A DNA stretch of 64,000 nucleotides from Microbacterium sp. W4I20. GTDB taxonomy: Bacteria > Actinomycetota > Actinomycetes > Actinomycetales > Microbacteriaceae. The DNA lies in assembly GCF_030816505.1 (NCBI RefSeq), contig NZ_JAUSYB010000001.1:496001-560000 (forward strand), given 5' to 3'. Positions 1-9,295 of this stretch are shown here, piece after piece. Each line of letters begins with the position of its first letter. Within the stretch, counting starts at the first letter, position 1. The notes beneath the pieces are model-generated. The model had not been told where the DNA came from. It saw nothing but the letters and a program-made list of their open reading frames with translations, and ran no database searches. Position numbers and translations under genes: made by a program.

Positions 1-135
1 GCCCTCCACGGGCATCGTGGCGACGCAGCGTTCGAGGCTGAACTCGAGGAACTCCATGCCCATCTTCTGGGCGAGTGCGCCCATTCCGCGGGCGGTGGCC
101 CAGTCGAGTCCCTCGCTCGTGGCGACGTCGCTCAT
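1..135 (-). CDS. Hotdog-fold (PaaI-type) thioesterase, N-terminal part
   Basis: Only the first 45 codons are in the window; the gene runs off the left edge. The ATG is at 135, divergent from polA. The visible residues (MSDVATSEGLDWATARGMGA, then MGMEFLEF, and ATMPVEGN-type sequence at the edge) match the start of PaaI-family thioesterases, where a hydrophobic strand leads into a TMPVEGN motif before the active-site loop. Such enzymes hydrolyse acyl- or aryl-CoA thioesters in the cytosol. The catalytic residues lie outside the window, so substrate cannot be judged. The family assignment is from the short N-terminus only. Confidence 0.6.
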   Translation of the reverse strand, partial: MSDVATSEGLDWATARGMGALAQKMGMEFLEFSLERCVATMPVEG

Positions 136-168
136 GAATCCTCCTCAGCGGGTGTCTGTCGTCCTCGT

Positions 169-174
169 TAGGCT
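169..174 (+). promoter_or_regulatory. -10 element of a leaderless polA transcript
   Basis: TAGGCT ends exactly six bases before the GTG of polA at 181. That spacing puts the transcription start on the first base of the start codon, and there is no Shine-Dalgarno sequence. The same arrangement recurs upstream of at least seven other genes here. Confidence 0.55.
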
Positions 175-180
175 GACAGG

Positions 181-2814
181 GTGACGGACTCCGCAAAGCC
201 TACCCTCATGGTCATCGACGGCCATTCGCTCGCCTACCGTGCCTTCTTCGCCCTTCCGGTCGAGAATTTCACGACGAAGGACAACCAGCACACGAACGCC
301 ATCTACGGCTTCCTGTCGATGCTGGTGAACCTCATCAAGGCCGAGCAGCCGACGCACATGGCGATCGCCTTCGACACTTCTCGCCACTCGTTCCGAACCG
401 ACGAGTACCCCGAGTACAAGGCCACGAGGTCCGAGACGCCGCAGGAGTTCCGCGGTCAGATCCCGCTCCTGCAGGACTGCCTGGCCGCGATGTCGATCCC
501 GGTCCTGACCAAGGAGGGGATCGAGGCCGACGATATCCTCGCCACGCTCTCCACCCAGGGCGTCGAGCAGGGCTACGACGTGCTGATCGTCTCGGGTGAC
601 CGCGACAGCATCCAGCTCGTCAACGACGACGTCACGCTGCTGTACCCGAACGTGCAGGGCGTCTCGCAGCTCAAGCGCTACGACCCGGCAACCGTGCAAG
701 AGCGCTACGGAGTGCGGCCGGAGCAGTACCCCGACATCGCGGCTCTCGTCGGCGAGACGAGCGACAACCTGCCCGGCGTGCCGAAGGTGGGGGAGAAGAC
801 CGCGGTCAAGTGGCTCACCCAGTTCGGCACACTCGACGAGCTGCTCGAGCGGGCGGACGAGATCAAGGGCGTCGTCGGCGGCAACCTGCGCGACCACATC
901 GACGACGTCCGGCGCAACCGCAGGCTCAATCGTCTGCTCACCGATGTCGAGCTTCCGGTGGCCCCCGGCGATCTGGTGGTGACCCCGATCGACGCCCAGG
1001 CCGTGCGCGATATCTTCGCCCGGCTCGAGTTCCGCACCCTGCTGCCGCGCGTGTTCGAAGCAGTGGGCGCCGGAGAGGTCGCCGACGACCCCGCGTCGGT
1101 GGTCGTCATGCCCGTACCCGGCGAGGTCGCACCCGCCGACCTCGCCGCCTGGGCCGGTTCGCAGGAGGGCGACGTCGCGCTGCGCGTGACGCTCCAGGGC
1201 GGAAAGCCCGCGCGGATCGGAGTGGCCACGGCGACCGAACTCCGCGAGACCGACTGGACGGAGGCCTCGGCCGATGACCTGCGGTCGTGGATCGAGTCCG
1301 ACAGCCCCAAGGTGCTGCACGACGCGAAGCCGCAGGTGAAGGCGCTGCTGCGCCAGGGTCTGCGTCTGGGCGGGCTCGCCTATGACACCAGCCTCGCCGG
1401 GTGGTTGCTGCGCCCGAGCTTCCCCGACAAGACCCTCGCCGACCTGGTCGAGCGGTACCTCGGCGAGAAGCTACCCGAAGCCGACCCGACGCAGCTCGTT
1501 CCCGAGACCGAGGGCGCCGCTCCCTCTCAGGAGGCCTGGTTCGCGCTCCGCGTCGCCGATGCGCTGCGCGAAGACATCCCGGAATCCGTGAACACGGTGC
1601 TCGTCGACATCGAGCTGCCGACCCTGAGGACGCTCGCCGACATGGAGGTCGCCGGCGTCGCCGTCTCGCACGACGTGCTCTCGACGTTCTCGGGCGAACT
1701 CGCGACTCGGGCTGAGGGGCTCGCACAGGAGGCCTTCACGGCTGTCGGGCGGCAATTCAACCTGGGCTCCCCGAAGCAGCTCCAGGAGGTGCTGTTCGAA
1801 GACCTGCAGCTCCCGAAGACGCGCAAGACGAAATCCGGTTACTCGACGGATGCCGCCGCGCTGGCAGATCTGCAGGAGACCCATCCGCATCCGTTCCTCA
1901 GCCTGCTGCTGCAGCACCGCGAGGCCACGAAGCTCCGTCAGATCATCGAGTCGCTCGACACCGCCATCGGCGATGACCACCGCGTGCACACGACCTACGT
2001 GCAGACCGGCAGCCAGACCGGGCGCCTGTCCAGCACCGACCCGAACCTGCAGAACATCCCGGTGCGCACAGAGGAGTCGCGCCGCATCCGCAGCGCGTTC
2101 CAGGTGGGTGAGGGGTACGAAGCGCTGCTCACGGCGGACTACTCCCAGATCGAGATGCGGATCATGGCGCACCTCTCCGGTGACGAAGGACTCATCGAGG
2201 CCTTCAACAGCGGCGAGGACCTGCACCGGTTCGTCGGTGCCCGTGTCTTCGGTGTGGACCCGAGCGAGGTGACCTCGGCCATGCGCACGAAGGTGAAGGC
2301 GATGTCGTACGGGCTCGTCTACGGTCTGTCGGCGTTCGGACTCTCCAAGCAGCTCCGCATCGAGCAGTCCGAGGCGAAGCAGCTGATGGTCGAGTACTTC
2401 GCCCGATTCGGGGCGGTCCGCGACTACCTCCGCGCCTCTGTGATGAAGGCGAAGGAGGTCGGGTACACCGAGACGATCTTCGGACGCCGTCGGCCTTTCC
2501 CCGACCTCGCGAGCCCCAACCGCGTGCTGCGAGAGAACGCCGAACGCGCGGCGCTCAATGCGCCGATCCAGGGCAGTGCGGCCGACATCATGAAGATCGC
2601 CCTGCTGCACATCCACGACGACCTGCAGGCCGAGAAGCTCCAGTCCCGCGCCCTGCTGCAGATCCACGACGAGCTCGTGGTCGAGGTCGCACCGGGCGAA
2701 TGGGACGCGGCGGAGCGCATCGTCCGCGCGCGGATGGGCGACGCGGCCGATCTCACGGTGCCGCTCGACGTCCAGGTCGGCCGCGGCGGCGACTGGAACG
2801 AGGCCGCGCACTAG
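181..2814 (+). CDS. polA: DNA polymerase I
   Basis: Repair and Okazaki-fragment polymerase, 877 aa, a normal length for actinobacteria. Residues 1-300 are the 5'-nuclease domain (IDGHSLAYRAFF near the start, GDRDS near residue 140, GVGEKTA-type helix-hairpin-helix near 200). Residues about 310-480 have the size of the 3'-5' exonuclease domain, but the DxE metal-binding motif is not recognisable, as in mycobacterial Pol I, so proofreading is probably absent. The polymerase domain has motif A (ADYSQIEMRIMAHLSGD, about 650), motif B (KAMSYGLVYGLSAFG, about 703) and motif C (HDELVVEV, about 828). The GTG start fits a -10 box six bases upstream (leaderless). The preceding gene is divergent. Confidence 0.97.
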   Translation: MTDSAKPTLMVIDGHSLAYRAFFALPVENFTTKDNQHTNAIYGFLSMLVNLIKAEQPTHMAIAFDTSRHSFRTDEYPEYKATRSETPQEFRGQIPLLQDCLAAMSIPVLTKEGIEADDILATLSTQGVEQGYDVLIVSGDRDSIQLVNDDVTLLYPNVQGVSQLKRYDPATVQERYGVRPEQYPDIAALVGETSDNLPGVPKVGEKTAVKWLTQFGTLDELLERADEIKGVVGGNLRDHIDDVRRNRRLNRLLTDVELPVAPGDLVVTPIDAQAVRDIFARLEFRTLLPRVFEAVGAGEVADDPASVVVMPVPGEVAPADLAAWAGSQEGDVALRVTLQGGKPARIGVATATELRETDWTEASADDLRSWIESDSPKVLHDAKPQVKALLRQGLRLGGLAYDTSLAGWLLRPSFPDKTLADLVERYLGEKLPEADPTQLVPETEGAAPSQEAWFALRVADALREDIPESVNTVLVDIELPTLRTLADMEVAGVAVSHDVLSTFSGELATRAEGLAQEAFTAVGRQFNLGSPKQLQEVLFEDLQLPKTRKTKSGYSTDAAALADLQETHPHPFLSLLLQHREATKLRQIIESLDTAIGDDHRVHTTYVQTGSQTGRLSSTDPNLQNIPVRTEESRRIRSAFQVGEGYEALLTADYSQIEMRIMAHLSGDEGLIEAFNSGEDLHRFVGARVFGVDPSEVTSAMRTKVKAMSYGLVYGLSAFGLSKQLRIEQSEAKQLMVEYFARFGAVRDYLRASVMKAKEVGYTETIFGRRRPFPDLASPNRVLRENAERAALNAPIQGSAADIMKIALLHIHDDLQAEKLQSRALLQIHDELVVEVAPGEWDAAERIVRARMGDAADLTVPLDVQVGRGGDWNEAAH

Positions 2815-2843
2815 AACCGATATATCGAACGGGTGCCGGGGAT

Positions 2844-2849
2844 TAGGCT
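2844..2849 (+). promoter_or_regulatory. -10 element, leaderless start of the DUF885 gene
   Basis: TAGGCT is separated from the ATG at 2856 by six bases, which fits a leaderless transcript. GAAGGG lies in that gap but is too close to the ATG to act as a Shine-Dalgarno. Confidence 0.5.
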
Positions 2850-2855
2850 GAAGGG

Positions 2856-4533
2856 ATGACTTCAGCTCCCCGCACTCCCTCCGCCATCGACAAGGTCGCC
2901 GATGACTGGGTCGATACGATCGCTGTCCTCGCTCCCACCCTCGGCACGTACATCGGGCGCGACGAGGTCAACGACCGCTTCGGCGACCTGAGCCCCGCCG
3001 GACACGAGGAGATCGCCGCGGCGACGCGGTCGACGCTCGACGCGCTCTCCGCTCTGGAGCCGGTCGACGCGATCGACGAGGTCACCAAGGCCGATCTGAG
3101 CTCCGAACTGCGCCTCGACCTCGAGTTCCACGAGGCGAAGTGGCACCTGCGCGACCTGAACGTGATCGCCTCCGCGGCACAGGACGTGCGCGCGGCGTTC
3201 GACCTGATGCCGACGGGGAGCGCCGACGACTGGGGAGTGATCGCGACCCGTCTCGCCGCAGTGCCCGGTGCGCTGCGCGGCTACACCGAGACCCTGCGGC
3301 AGGGCATCGCGGAGGGCATCACCCCGGCGCGTCGGCAGGTCGTCGAGGTCGCCACCCAGATCAATCGCTACACCGCAGACGACGGGTTCTTCGCTGCGTT
3401 CGTCGCAGAGGCCGCGCCCGACGAGGGACAGCTTCCGGCATCGCTCGCGCGCACTCTCGCCGATAACTCCGCTGCCGCGCGCGTCGCCTACGACGAGCCT
3501 CCGCCGCTTCCTGGCCGAGGAGCTCGCCCCTGTCGCCGGCGAGGTCGACGCCGTCGGCAGAGACCTGTACGCCCTCAACTCCCGGCGCTTCCTCGGCGCC
3601 ACCATCGACCTCGACGAGACGTACGAGTGGGGCCGCGAAGAGCTCGCGCGGATGGTCGCCGAGCAGACCGCCATCGCGAACGAGATCCTCCCCGGTTCCT
3701 CGGTCGAAGAGGCCGTCGCCCACCTGGAGTCCGACCCGGCGCGCAAGCTCGTCGGCACGGATGCTCTCCAGAAGTGGATGCAGGAAACCAGCGACCGCGC
3801 CGTCGCCGAACTCGGCGCCTCGCACTTCGACATCCCGGAGGCCATCCGCACCCTCGAGTGCATGATCGCGCCGACCCAGGAGGGCGGGATCTACTACACC
3901 GGTCCCACCGACGACTTCTCGCGTCCCGGCCGCATGTGGTGGTCGGTGCCCGAGGGCGTCACCGAATTCGACACCTGGCGCGAGCTCACCACGGTGTTCC
4001 ACGAGGGAGTGCCCGGTCACCACCTGCAGATCGCGCAGGCCGTGTACAACCGCGCCGAACTGAACACGTGGCGGCGTCTTCTCGCTGGCACCTCCGGCCA
4101 CGCCGAGGGCTGGGCCTTGTACGCCGAGCGTCTCATGGAGCAGCTGGGCTACCTCGACGATCCCGCCGACCGCCTCGGCATGCTCGATGGTCAGCGCATG
4201 CGCGCCGCTCGCGTGGTGCTCGACATCGGCGTACACCTCGGCAAGCCGCGCCTCGACGGCACCGGAACCTGGGATGCGGCTTACGCGCTCGACTTCATGC
4301 GCGGCAACGTCAACATGTCCGACCAGTTCGTGCAGTTCGAGGTGAACCGCTACCTCGGCTGGCCGGGACAGGCGCCGTCGTACAAGGTCGGACAGCGCAT
4401 CTGGGAGCAGGTCCGCGATGCCGTGCGCGCTGCGGAGGGGGAGTCGTTCTCGTTCAAGGACTTCCACAAGCGCGCCCTCGACCTCGGTGGCGTCGGTCTC
4501 GACACCCTGCGCAGCACACTCCTTCCGCGCTGA
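2856..4533 (+). pseudogene. DUF885-family metallopeptidase-like protein, broken by one extra base
   Basis: Two overlapping reading frames together encode one DUF885 protein. The first frame reads correctly from the ATG at 2856 to codon 214 (AAARVAYDE at 3474-3497), then turns into arginine-rich nonsense. The second frame continues with the family's C-terminal half to the TGA at 4531. Deleting one C of the CC at 3498-3499 changes GAG-CCT-CCG into GAG-CTC-CGC and gives AYDELRRFLAEELAP, an unbroken protein of 558 aa, the usual family length. The C-terminal half carries the metal site: HEGVPGHHLQ (about residue 382) and a downstream EGWALYAERL. These proteins are gluzincin-like and their substrates are poorly defined. 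A sequencing error or a recent frameshift mutation is equally possible from sequence alone. Confidence 0.85.
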
Positions 4534-4586
4534 GGGAATGCCGCGACCGATGCGCATGTTCATCCATCTGAATGGAAAGGGATGAC

Positions 4587-5621
4587 ATGAGCATCGAATT
4601 CGGGCTGGACACGTTCGGCGACATCACCCGCGACGCGGAGGGCGAGCTCCTCACCGGCGCACAGACGATCCGCAACGTCGTGGCTCAGGCCGAGATGGCC
4701 GACGCGGTCGGCGTGGACTTCTTCGGCGTGGGGGAGCACCATCGCGCCGAATTCGCGGTCTCTTCGCCGGAGATGGTGCTGGCCACCATCGCAGGACGCA
4801 CGAAGAACATCCGCCTCGGGACGGCCGTCACGGTGCTGTCCTCCGATGACCCGGTCCGCGTGTTCGAGCGGTTCTCCACCCTCGACGCCCTCTCCGACGG
4901 GCGCGCCGAAGTCGTGCTCGGACGCGGCTCCTTCATCGAGTCGTTCCCGCTCTTCGGCTACGACCTGCGCGACTATGACGCGCTCTTCGAGCAGAAGCTG
5001 GAGCTCTTCACCGAGCTTCTCAAGGAAGAGCCGGTCACCTGGTCCGGCACGATGCGCGCCTCGCTCGAGAACGCGAACGTGTTCCCCAAGACCGAGAACG
5101 GACTGCGCACGTGGGTCGGCGTGGGCGGCAGCCCGGAGTCCGTCGTCCGCGTCGCACGTCACGGGCTCGGACTCATGCTGGCGATCATCGGCGGTCCCGC
5201 CGTGCGCTTCAAGCCCTTCGTCGAGCTGTACCACCGCTCGGTCGCGTCCTTCGGGACGACCTCGCACCCGGTGTCGGTGCATTCGCCCGGCCACATCGCC
5301 GAGACCGATGCCGAGGCCTGGGATGCCGCCTATTCCGGCTTCGAGGCGATGAACAACACGATCGGTCGCGAGCGCGGCTGGCCGGCCTACAGCCGCGCAC
5401 GGTTCCAGAACGACGTCGGGCCGGAGGGCGCGATCTACGCGGGTTCTCCCGACCGTGTCGCGGCGAAGATCGCCGACACCGTCACGATGCTGGGTCTCGG
5501 ACGCTTCGACCTCAAGTACGCCACAGGGACGCTGTCGCACGAGGTGATGATGCGCAGCATCGAGCTCTACGGCACCGAGGTCATCCCGCGGGTGCGGAAG
5601 CTCCTCGCCGACCGCGACTGA
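4587..5621 (+). CDS. LLM-class flavin-dependent oxidoreductase
   Basis: 344-aa TIM-barrel monooxygenase of the bacterial luciferase-like family. MSIEFGLDTFGDI, the FFGVGEHH motif near residue 45, LSSDDPVRVFERFSTLD near 85-101 and EVVLGRGSFIESFPLFGYD near 108-126 are typical. Members use reduced flavin (FMNH2 or F420H2) to oxidise small organic molecules; the substrate cannot be told. I chose the ATG at 4587 rather than the in-frame ATG at 4572, because GGAAAGG at 4574-4580 is a well-spaced Shine-Dalgarno for 4587. It lies 53 bases after the DUF885 gene on the same strand, so it may be cotranscribed with it. Confidence 0.88.
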   Translation: MSIEFGLDTFGDITRDAEGELLTGAQTIRNVVAQAEMADAVGVDFFGVGEHHRAEFAVSSPEMVLATIAGRTKNIRLGTAVTVLSSDDPVRVFERFSTLDALSDGRAEVVLGRGSFIESFPLFGYDLRDYDALFEQKLELFTELLKEEPVTWSGTMRASLENANVFPKTENGLRTWVGVGGSPESVVRVARHGLGLMLAIIGGPAVRFKPFVELYHRSVASFGTTSHPVSVHSPGHIAETDAEAWDAAYSGFEAMNNTIGRERGWPAYSRARFQNDVGPEGAIYAGSPDRVAAKIADTVTMLGLGRFDLKYATGTLSHEVMMRSIELYGTEVIPRVRKLLADRD

Positions 5622-5657
5622 GCCGTCATCGTGGGGCTGCGCGCGCATCCGCCGCCC

Positions 5658-5663
5658 TACGAT
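5658..5663 (+). promoter_or_regulatory. -10 element, leaderless start of the MFS gene
   Basis: TACGAT is six bases before the ATG at 5670. This supports 5670 over the upstream in-frame GTG at 5631, whose extra residues do not look like transporter sequence. Confidence 0.5.
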
Positions 5664-5669
5664 GAGGTC

Positions 5670-7022
5670 ATGGCCAACTCCGCCCTGCCGAGTCGCGCAT
5701 CGCTCGCCGAGCGCCTCGACGAATTGCCCTTCACCCGGCGCCACTTCCGCGTCCTCACCGGCTCAGGAGTCGGCTGGGCGCTCGATGCGATGGACGTCGG
5801 ACTCATCTCGTTCATCCTCGCTGCCCTTACTCAGCAGTGGGGCCTGACCAAGACGGATGCCGGGTGGATCGCCTCGGTCGGCTTCCTGGGCATGGCGATC
5901 GGCGCGACGCTCGGTGGCCTCCTGGCCGATCGACTCGGCCGCCGACAGGTGTTCGCCATCACCCTGCTGATCTACGGCATCGCGACCGGTGCCAGCGCGC
6001 TCGTCGGCGGCATCGCGGTCCTGCTGGTCCTGCGCTTCTTCGTCGGGCTCGGACTCGGGGCCGAGCTGCCGGTCGCATCGACCTATGTGAGCGAGTTCGC
6101 TCCGGCGCGGATCCGCGGTCGACTCATCGTCATCCTCGAGGCCTTCTGGGCGCTCGGTTGGACGGTGTCGGCTCTGATCGGATACTTCGTGATCCCGGCA
6201 TCCGACGACGGCTGGCGCTGGGCCTTCGCGCTCGGAGCGATTCCGGCCGTGTACGCGCTGATCGTGCGCTGGGGTTTGCCGGAGTCTCCGCGTTGGCTCG
6301 CCTCCCGCGGACGCATCGCCGAGGCCGACCGCATCGTATCGACCTTCGAGGCGGATGCCGGACTCGTACCGGGTCCCGCCATCCGCAAGGAACCGCCGTC
6401 GCGAGCGATCGCGGTCACGGCGCGGGCGAGGCTCACGACCCTGTGGAACCGTGAGTTCCGCGTGCGCACACTCTGTCTCTGGCTCGTATGGTTGTGCGTG
6501 AACTTCGCTTATTACGGCGCGTTCATCTGGATCCCCAGCATCTTGCTGGACGCCGGATTCGACCTGGTCAAGTCGTTCGGCTTCACGCTCATCATCACCT
6601 TGGCGCAGCTTCCCGGCTATGCCGTCGCGGCCTGGCTCATCGAGGTGTGGGGCCGCCGGGCGACTCTCTCGGTGTTCCTGATCGGTTCCGCCGTCTCGGC
6701 CGTCTTCTTCGGAACGGCGAGCACGGAAGGCGCCATCATCGCTTCCGGCATGGCCCTGTCGTTCTTCAACCTCGGGGCGTGGGGCGCGCTGTACGCGGTC
6801 ACGCCTGAGACGTATCCGACGTCGCTTCGGGGGACCGGCGCCGGGTGGGCGGCGGGAGTCGGACGGATCGCCTCGATCGTGGCCCCGCTCACAGTCCCGG
6901 TCCTGCTCGTCGCGGGCGGCACCCCCGTGCTCTTCGTCGTGTTCGGCGCCTGCTTCCTGGTGGCCGCCGCTGCGGCATGGGGGCTCGCCGATCGCGGAGG
7001 TGTCGCACTCGACGACCGCTGA
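5670..7022 (+). CDS. MFS transporter, NiaP-like metabolite:H+ symporter subfamily
   Basis: 450-aa membrane protein with 12 predicted hydrophobic segments. The N-terminal segment contains GWALDAMDVGLISF, the charged-residue signature of the sugar/aromatic-acid symporter branch. The loop between segments 2 and 3 has the MFS motif GGLLADRLGRR (about residue 87), followed by the RFFVGLGLGAELPVAS segment. A second such loop, EVWGRRATLS, is in the C-terminal half. The closest characterised type I can name is NiaP (nicotinate uptake), but the branch also includes transporters of sugars and aromatic acids, so the substrate is open. The gene appears monocistronic with its own leaderless promoter. Confidence 0.85.
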   Translation: MANSALPSRASLAERLDELPFTRRHFRVLTGSGVGWALDAMDVGLISFILAALTQQWGLTKTDAGWIASVGFLGMAIGATLGGLLADRLGRRQVFAITLLIYGIATGASALVGGIAVLLVLRFFVGLGLGAELPVASTYVSEFAPARIRGRLIVILEAFWALGWTVSALIGYFVIPASDDGWRWAFALGAIPAVYALIVRWGLPESPRWLASRGRIAEADRIVSTFEADAGLVPGPAIRKEPPSRAIAVTARARLTTLWNREFRVRTLCLWLVWLCVNFAYYGAFIWIPSILLDAGFDLVKSFGFTLIITLAQLPGYAVAAWLIEVWGRRATLSVFLIGSAVSAVFFGTASTEGAIIASGMALSFFNLGAWGALYAVTPETYPTSLRGTGAGWAAGVGRIASIVAPLTVPVLLVAGGTPVLFVVFGACFLVAAAAAWGLADRGGVALDDR

Positions 7023-7048
7023 TGCGCCGGGCAGCCTCCGGTCGGGAA

Positions 7049-7054
7049 TAGGCT
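7049..7054 (+). promoter_or_regulatory. -10 element, leaderless start of the SGNH hydrolase gene
   Basis: TAGGCT is six bases before the GTG at 7061. Confidence 0.5.
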
Positions 7055-7060
7055 TGCTCG

Positions 7061-7816
7061 GTGGCAGATGTGCGTTACGTGGCTATCGGAGACTCCTTCA
7101 CGGAAGGGGTCGGCGACGTGCTGCCCGACGGCACGGAACGCGGGTGGGCCGATCTCGCCGCGCAGGGCTGGGCCGACGCGGCCGGTCACCCGATCCAGTA
7201 CGCGAACCTCGCGATCCGCGGCAAGCTCGCGTGGCCCATCGTCGAGCAGCAGCTGGAGCCCGCCCTCGCGCTGCGACCGACCCACCTCTCGTTCAACGGG
7301 GGAGGCAACGACATGCTGCGGCCGCGCACCGACCTCGAGCACATCGCTGACGCGTTCAGCCGCGTGCTGCGGCGCTGCGATGAGGAGGGCGTGACGATGA
7401 TCCTGCTCTCCGGCGCGAACCCGAGCGGACAGCTGCCGATGGGATCGCTCGTGCAGCGCCGCGGCGATCTGCTCTCTGAGGCCGTGCTGCGGCGGGTCGA
7501 GGATCGTCCCGATGTGATCAGGGCGTTGAACTGGCCCGACCGCGAGCTCGCAGATCCCGCGTACTGGTCGGAAGATCGGCTGCACATGAACGCGGCAGGC
7601 CACCATCGCGTGGCGGCGCGCGTCGTCCAGGCGCTCGGCTTCGAACCGCCCGAGACCTGGTGGAAGCCGAGCGAACGGGGAGGAGTGCGGCCGGGCGGGT
7701 TCGCCTACTACCGCGAACACGTCGGTCCGTGGGTACGCCGGCGCGTGACCCGCACCTCTTCCGGTGACGGCCGCGCAGCGAAGTACCCGACGTGGGTCGA
7801 GCGGACACCGTCGTGA
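7061..7816 (+). CDS. SGNH/GDSL-family hydrolase (copy 1)
   Basis: 251-aa serine esterase-type protein. Block I is VAIGDSFTEG with the nucleophilic Ser near residue 9. Block II is the Gly in the YANLAIRGK region, block III is GGGND near residue 84, and block V is DRLHMNAAGHHRVA with the Asp and His of the triad near 169-175. There is no signal peptide, so it acts in the cytosol. A paralogue lies at 41022-41849; the two share the block sequences and a basic C-terminal tail ending SSGDGRAAKYP here and SSGDHVAAKRP there. The GTG start is supported by the leaderless -10 box. The substrate is unknown. Confidence 0.88.
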   Translation: MADVRYVAIGDSFTEGVGDVLPDGTERGWADLAAQGWADAAGHPIQYANLAIRGKLAWPIVEQQLEPALALRPTHLSFNGGGNDMLRPRTDLEHIADAFSRVLRRCDEEGVTMILLSGANPSGQLPMGSLVQRRGDLLSEAVLRRVEDRPDVIRALNWPDRELADPAYWSEDRLHMNAAGHHRVAARVVQALGFEPPETWWKPSERGGVRPGGFAYYREHVGPWVRRRVTRTSSGDGRAAKYPTWVERTPS

Positions 7817-7880
7817 CTCAGCGGCGCCGACGGCGAGAGCCGGCGCCCTCGGGCGAGACCAGGATCGCGGGCTGAGTGAT

Positions 7881-8627
7881 ATGTCCGACTTCGAGATGGC
7901 GCGCATCCCTGCGGGTTCCGTGACACTGCACGATGCGCGGCGCAAGCTGCAGCGCACCGTGTCGCTGGAGCCGTTCGAGATCGGCGCGTACCCGGTCACG
8001 GAGGAGCAGCTGGCGGACGTGCTCGGCATCCCCGTCCGGCATCCGTCCCGCCCGGCCGTCGATCTCAGCTGGCTGCGGGCGGTGCACTTCTGCAACGCCG
8101 CGTCCGAGTGGGAGGGCTTCGACCCGGTCTACCTGTTCGACGGGGAGGACGTCAGCTGGGATGCCACGGCAGACGGATACCGTCTGCCCACCGAGGCGGA
8201 GTGGGAGTTCGCGTGCCGCGCCGGGTCGGTAGGGCCGCACTACGCTCCGCTGGCGGATGCCGCATGGACGAGCGCCGATGGCGTCAGCGCGCCGCAGAAC
8301 GTGGGCGGCAAGATTCCGAACCTGAACGGGCTGTTCGACACACTCGGCAACGTCTGGGAGTGGTGCTGGGATCTGCTCGATCCTGCCCGCTATGGCGACT
8401 ATCGCGTCTTCCGTGGCGGGGGCTTCGCGGATGATGCCTGGAGCGTGCGCGCATCGGTGCGTCGTGGGGGAGCGCCGCGGATGCATCATGACGACGTGGG
8501 CCTTCGGCTGGCGCGGGGTGGGTTCCCTACCGCGGACGAGGCGCAGGGATGGTCGGCGCGGTTGGATCGAGAGCGGGCTGCGTTCGACGGACCACTCCCG
8601 TCGGGATGGACGCCGCTTCGGCGCTGA
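7881..8627 (+). CDS. Formylglycine-generating-enzyme-like (SUMF1 domain) protein
   Basis: 248 aa, entirely one FGE-sulfatase/SUMF1 domain. Visible signatures are ARIPAGSVTLHDARR at the start, PVTEEQLADVLG near 40, RLPTEAEWEFACRAGS near 98-113, GLFDTLGNVWEWCWD near 150-164 and FRGGGFADDAWSVRASVR near 178-195. True FGEs oxidise a sulfatase cysteine to formylglycine, but many solo SUMF1 proteins have other or unknown roles. No sulfatase gene is in the window. I chose the ATG at 7881; reading frames further upstream overlap the SGNH gene and are low-complexity. The gap of 64 bases to the SGNH gene suggests possible cotranscription. Confidence 0.82.
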   Translation: MSDFEMARIPAGSVTLHDARRKLQRTVSLEPFEIGAYPVTEEQLADVLGIPVRHPSRPAVDLSWLRAVHFCNAASEWEGFDPVYLFDGEDVSWDATADGYRLPTEAEWEFACRAGSVGPHYAPLADAAWTSADGVSAPQNVGGKIPNLNGLFDTLGNVWEWCWDLLDPARYGDYRVFRGGGFADDAWSVRASVRRGGAPRMHHDDVGLRLARGGFPTADEAQGWSARLDRERAAFDGPLPSGWTPLRR

Positions 8628-8632
8628 GGGCG

Positions 8633-9295
8633 TCAGATTGCCGCGAGCTCGGCGACGACGATGTCGGCGATGACCTCCGGCCGGGAGATGTATGGCGAGT
8701 GATCCGCGTCCAGTTCGCTCGCCTCTGTGCACCGCGGAGCGAGCGAGCGCTGGATCTCCGGATCGACGGCGCGATCCTGCGCACAGACGATGTAGCGGGA
8801 CCGCGCTTCCTCCCACGCGGCGCGGCGCGGGATACCGCGACCGTGTCCAGGAGCCTGCGGGACCAGCAATCCGACGGCCCAGGCCGCGGTCTCCGCATCG
8901 GCATCCGCATAGAGAGCGCCTCTCGCCAGACTCGGGTCGATGACGGTACCGCCACCCGGATCGCGACGCATCGCTTCGTTCACGAGCGCCCCGCCCAGCG
9001 ATGCGCAGCTCTCATCGGTCGTCGGGACGAAGGCCGCGAGATACACGAGAGACCGCACCCCGGTGAGGCCGCTGATCACTGCACCGCCATAGCTGTGTCC
9101 CAGCACGAGCGGCGGCGAGGGACACGCATCGACGACAGCCTGCACGGCGGTGGTGTCGGCATCGAGGGAACCGCGGTGCAGAGTGGGCGTGTGGGTGTCG
9201 ATGCCCCTGCGAAGAAGCTCCGCGGCGAGCAGGTTCATGTGTGCGCCCTGGTGCCACAGCCCATGGACGAGCACGACAGACGGAGTCGTACTCAC
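8633..9295 (-). CDS. Alpha/beta-fold hydrolase
   Basis: 220-aa small alpha/beta hydrolase of the type related to plant hydroxynitrile lyase/methylesterase. It has VVLVHGLWHQGAHM (oxyanion region, about residues 8-21), the nucleophile elbow LGHSYGGAVISG (Ser about 79) and a C-terminal HSPYISRPEVIADI with the catalytic His. No signal peptide is seen. The GTG start at 9295 overlaps the TGA of the upstream acetyltransferase in a GTGA, so the two are translationally coupled. It converges with the SUMF1 gene, leaving only five bases between the stop codons. Substrate unknown. Confidence 0.85.
   Translation of the reverse strand: MSTTPSVVLVHGLWHQGAHMNLLAAELLRRGIDTHTPTLHRGSLDADTTAVQAVVDACPSPPLVLGHSYGGAVISGLTGVRSLVYLAAFVPTTDESCASLGGALVNEAMRRDPGGGTVIDPSLARGALYADADAETAAWAVGLLVPQAPGHGRGIPRRAAWEEARSRYIVCAQDRAVDPEIQRSLAPRCTEASELDADHSPYISRPEVIADIVVAELAAI

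Noticed and set aside
3480..3510. Programmed +1 frameshifting in the DUF885 gene
   Set aside because: There is no slippery codon plus stop arrangement and no stimulatory structure at the site. The same kind of extra base occurs in three unrelated genes, so error or mutation is simpler.
2856..4571. 571-codon reading of the DUF885 first frame to 4571 as one protein
   Set aside because: After codon 214 it is Arg/Pro/His-rich with no family similarity, while the other frame holds the conserved metal site.
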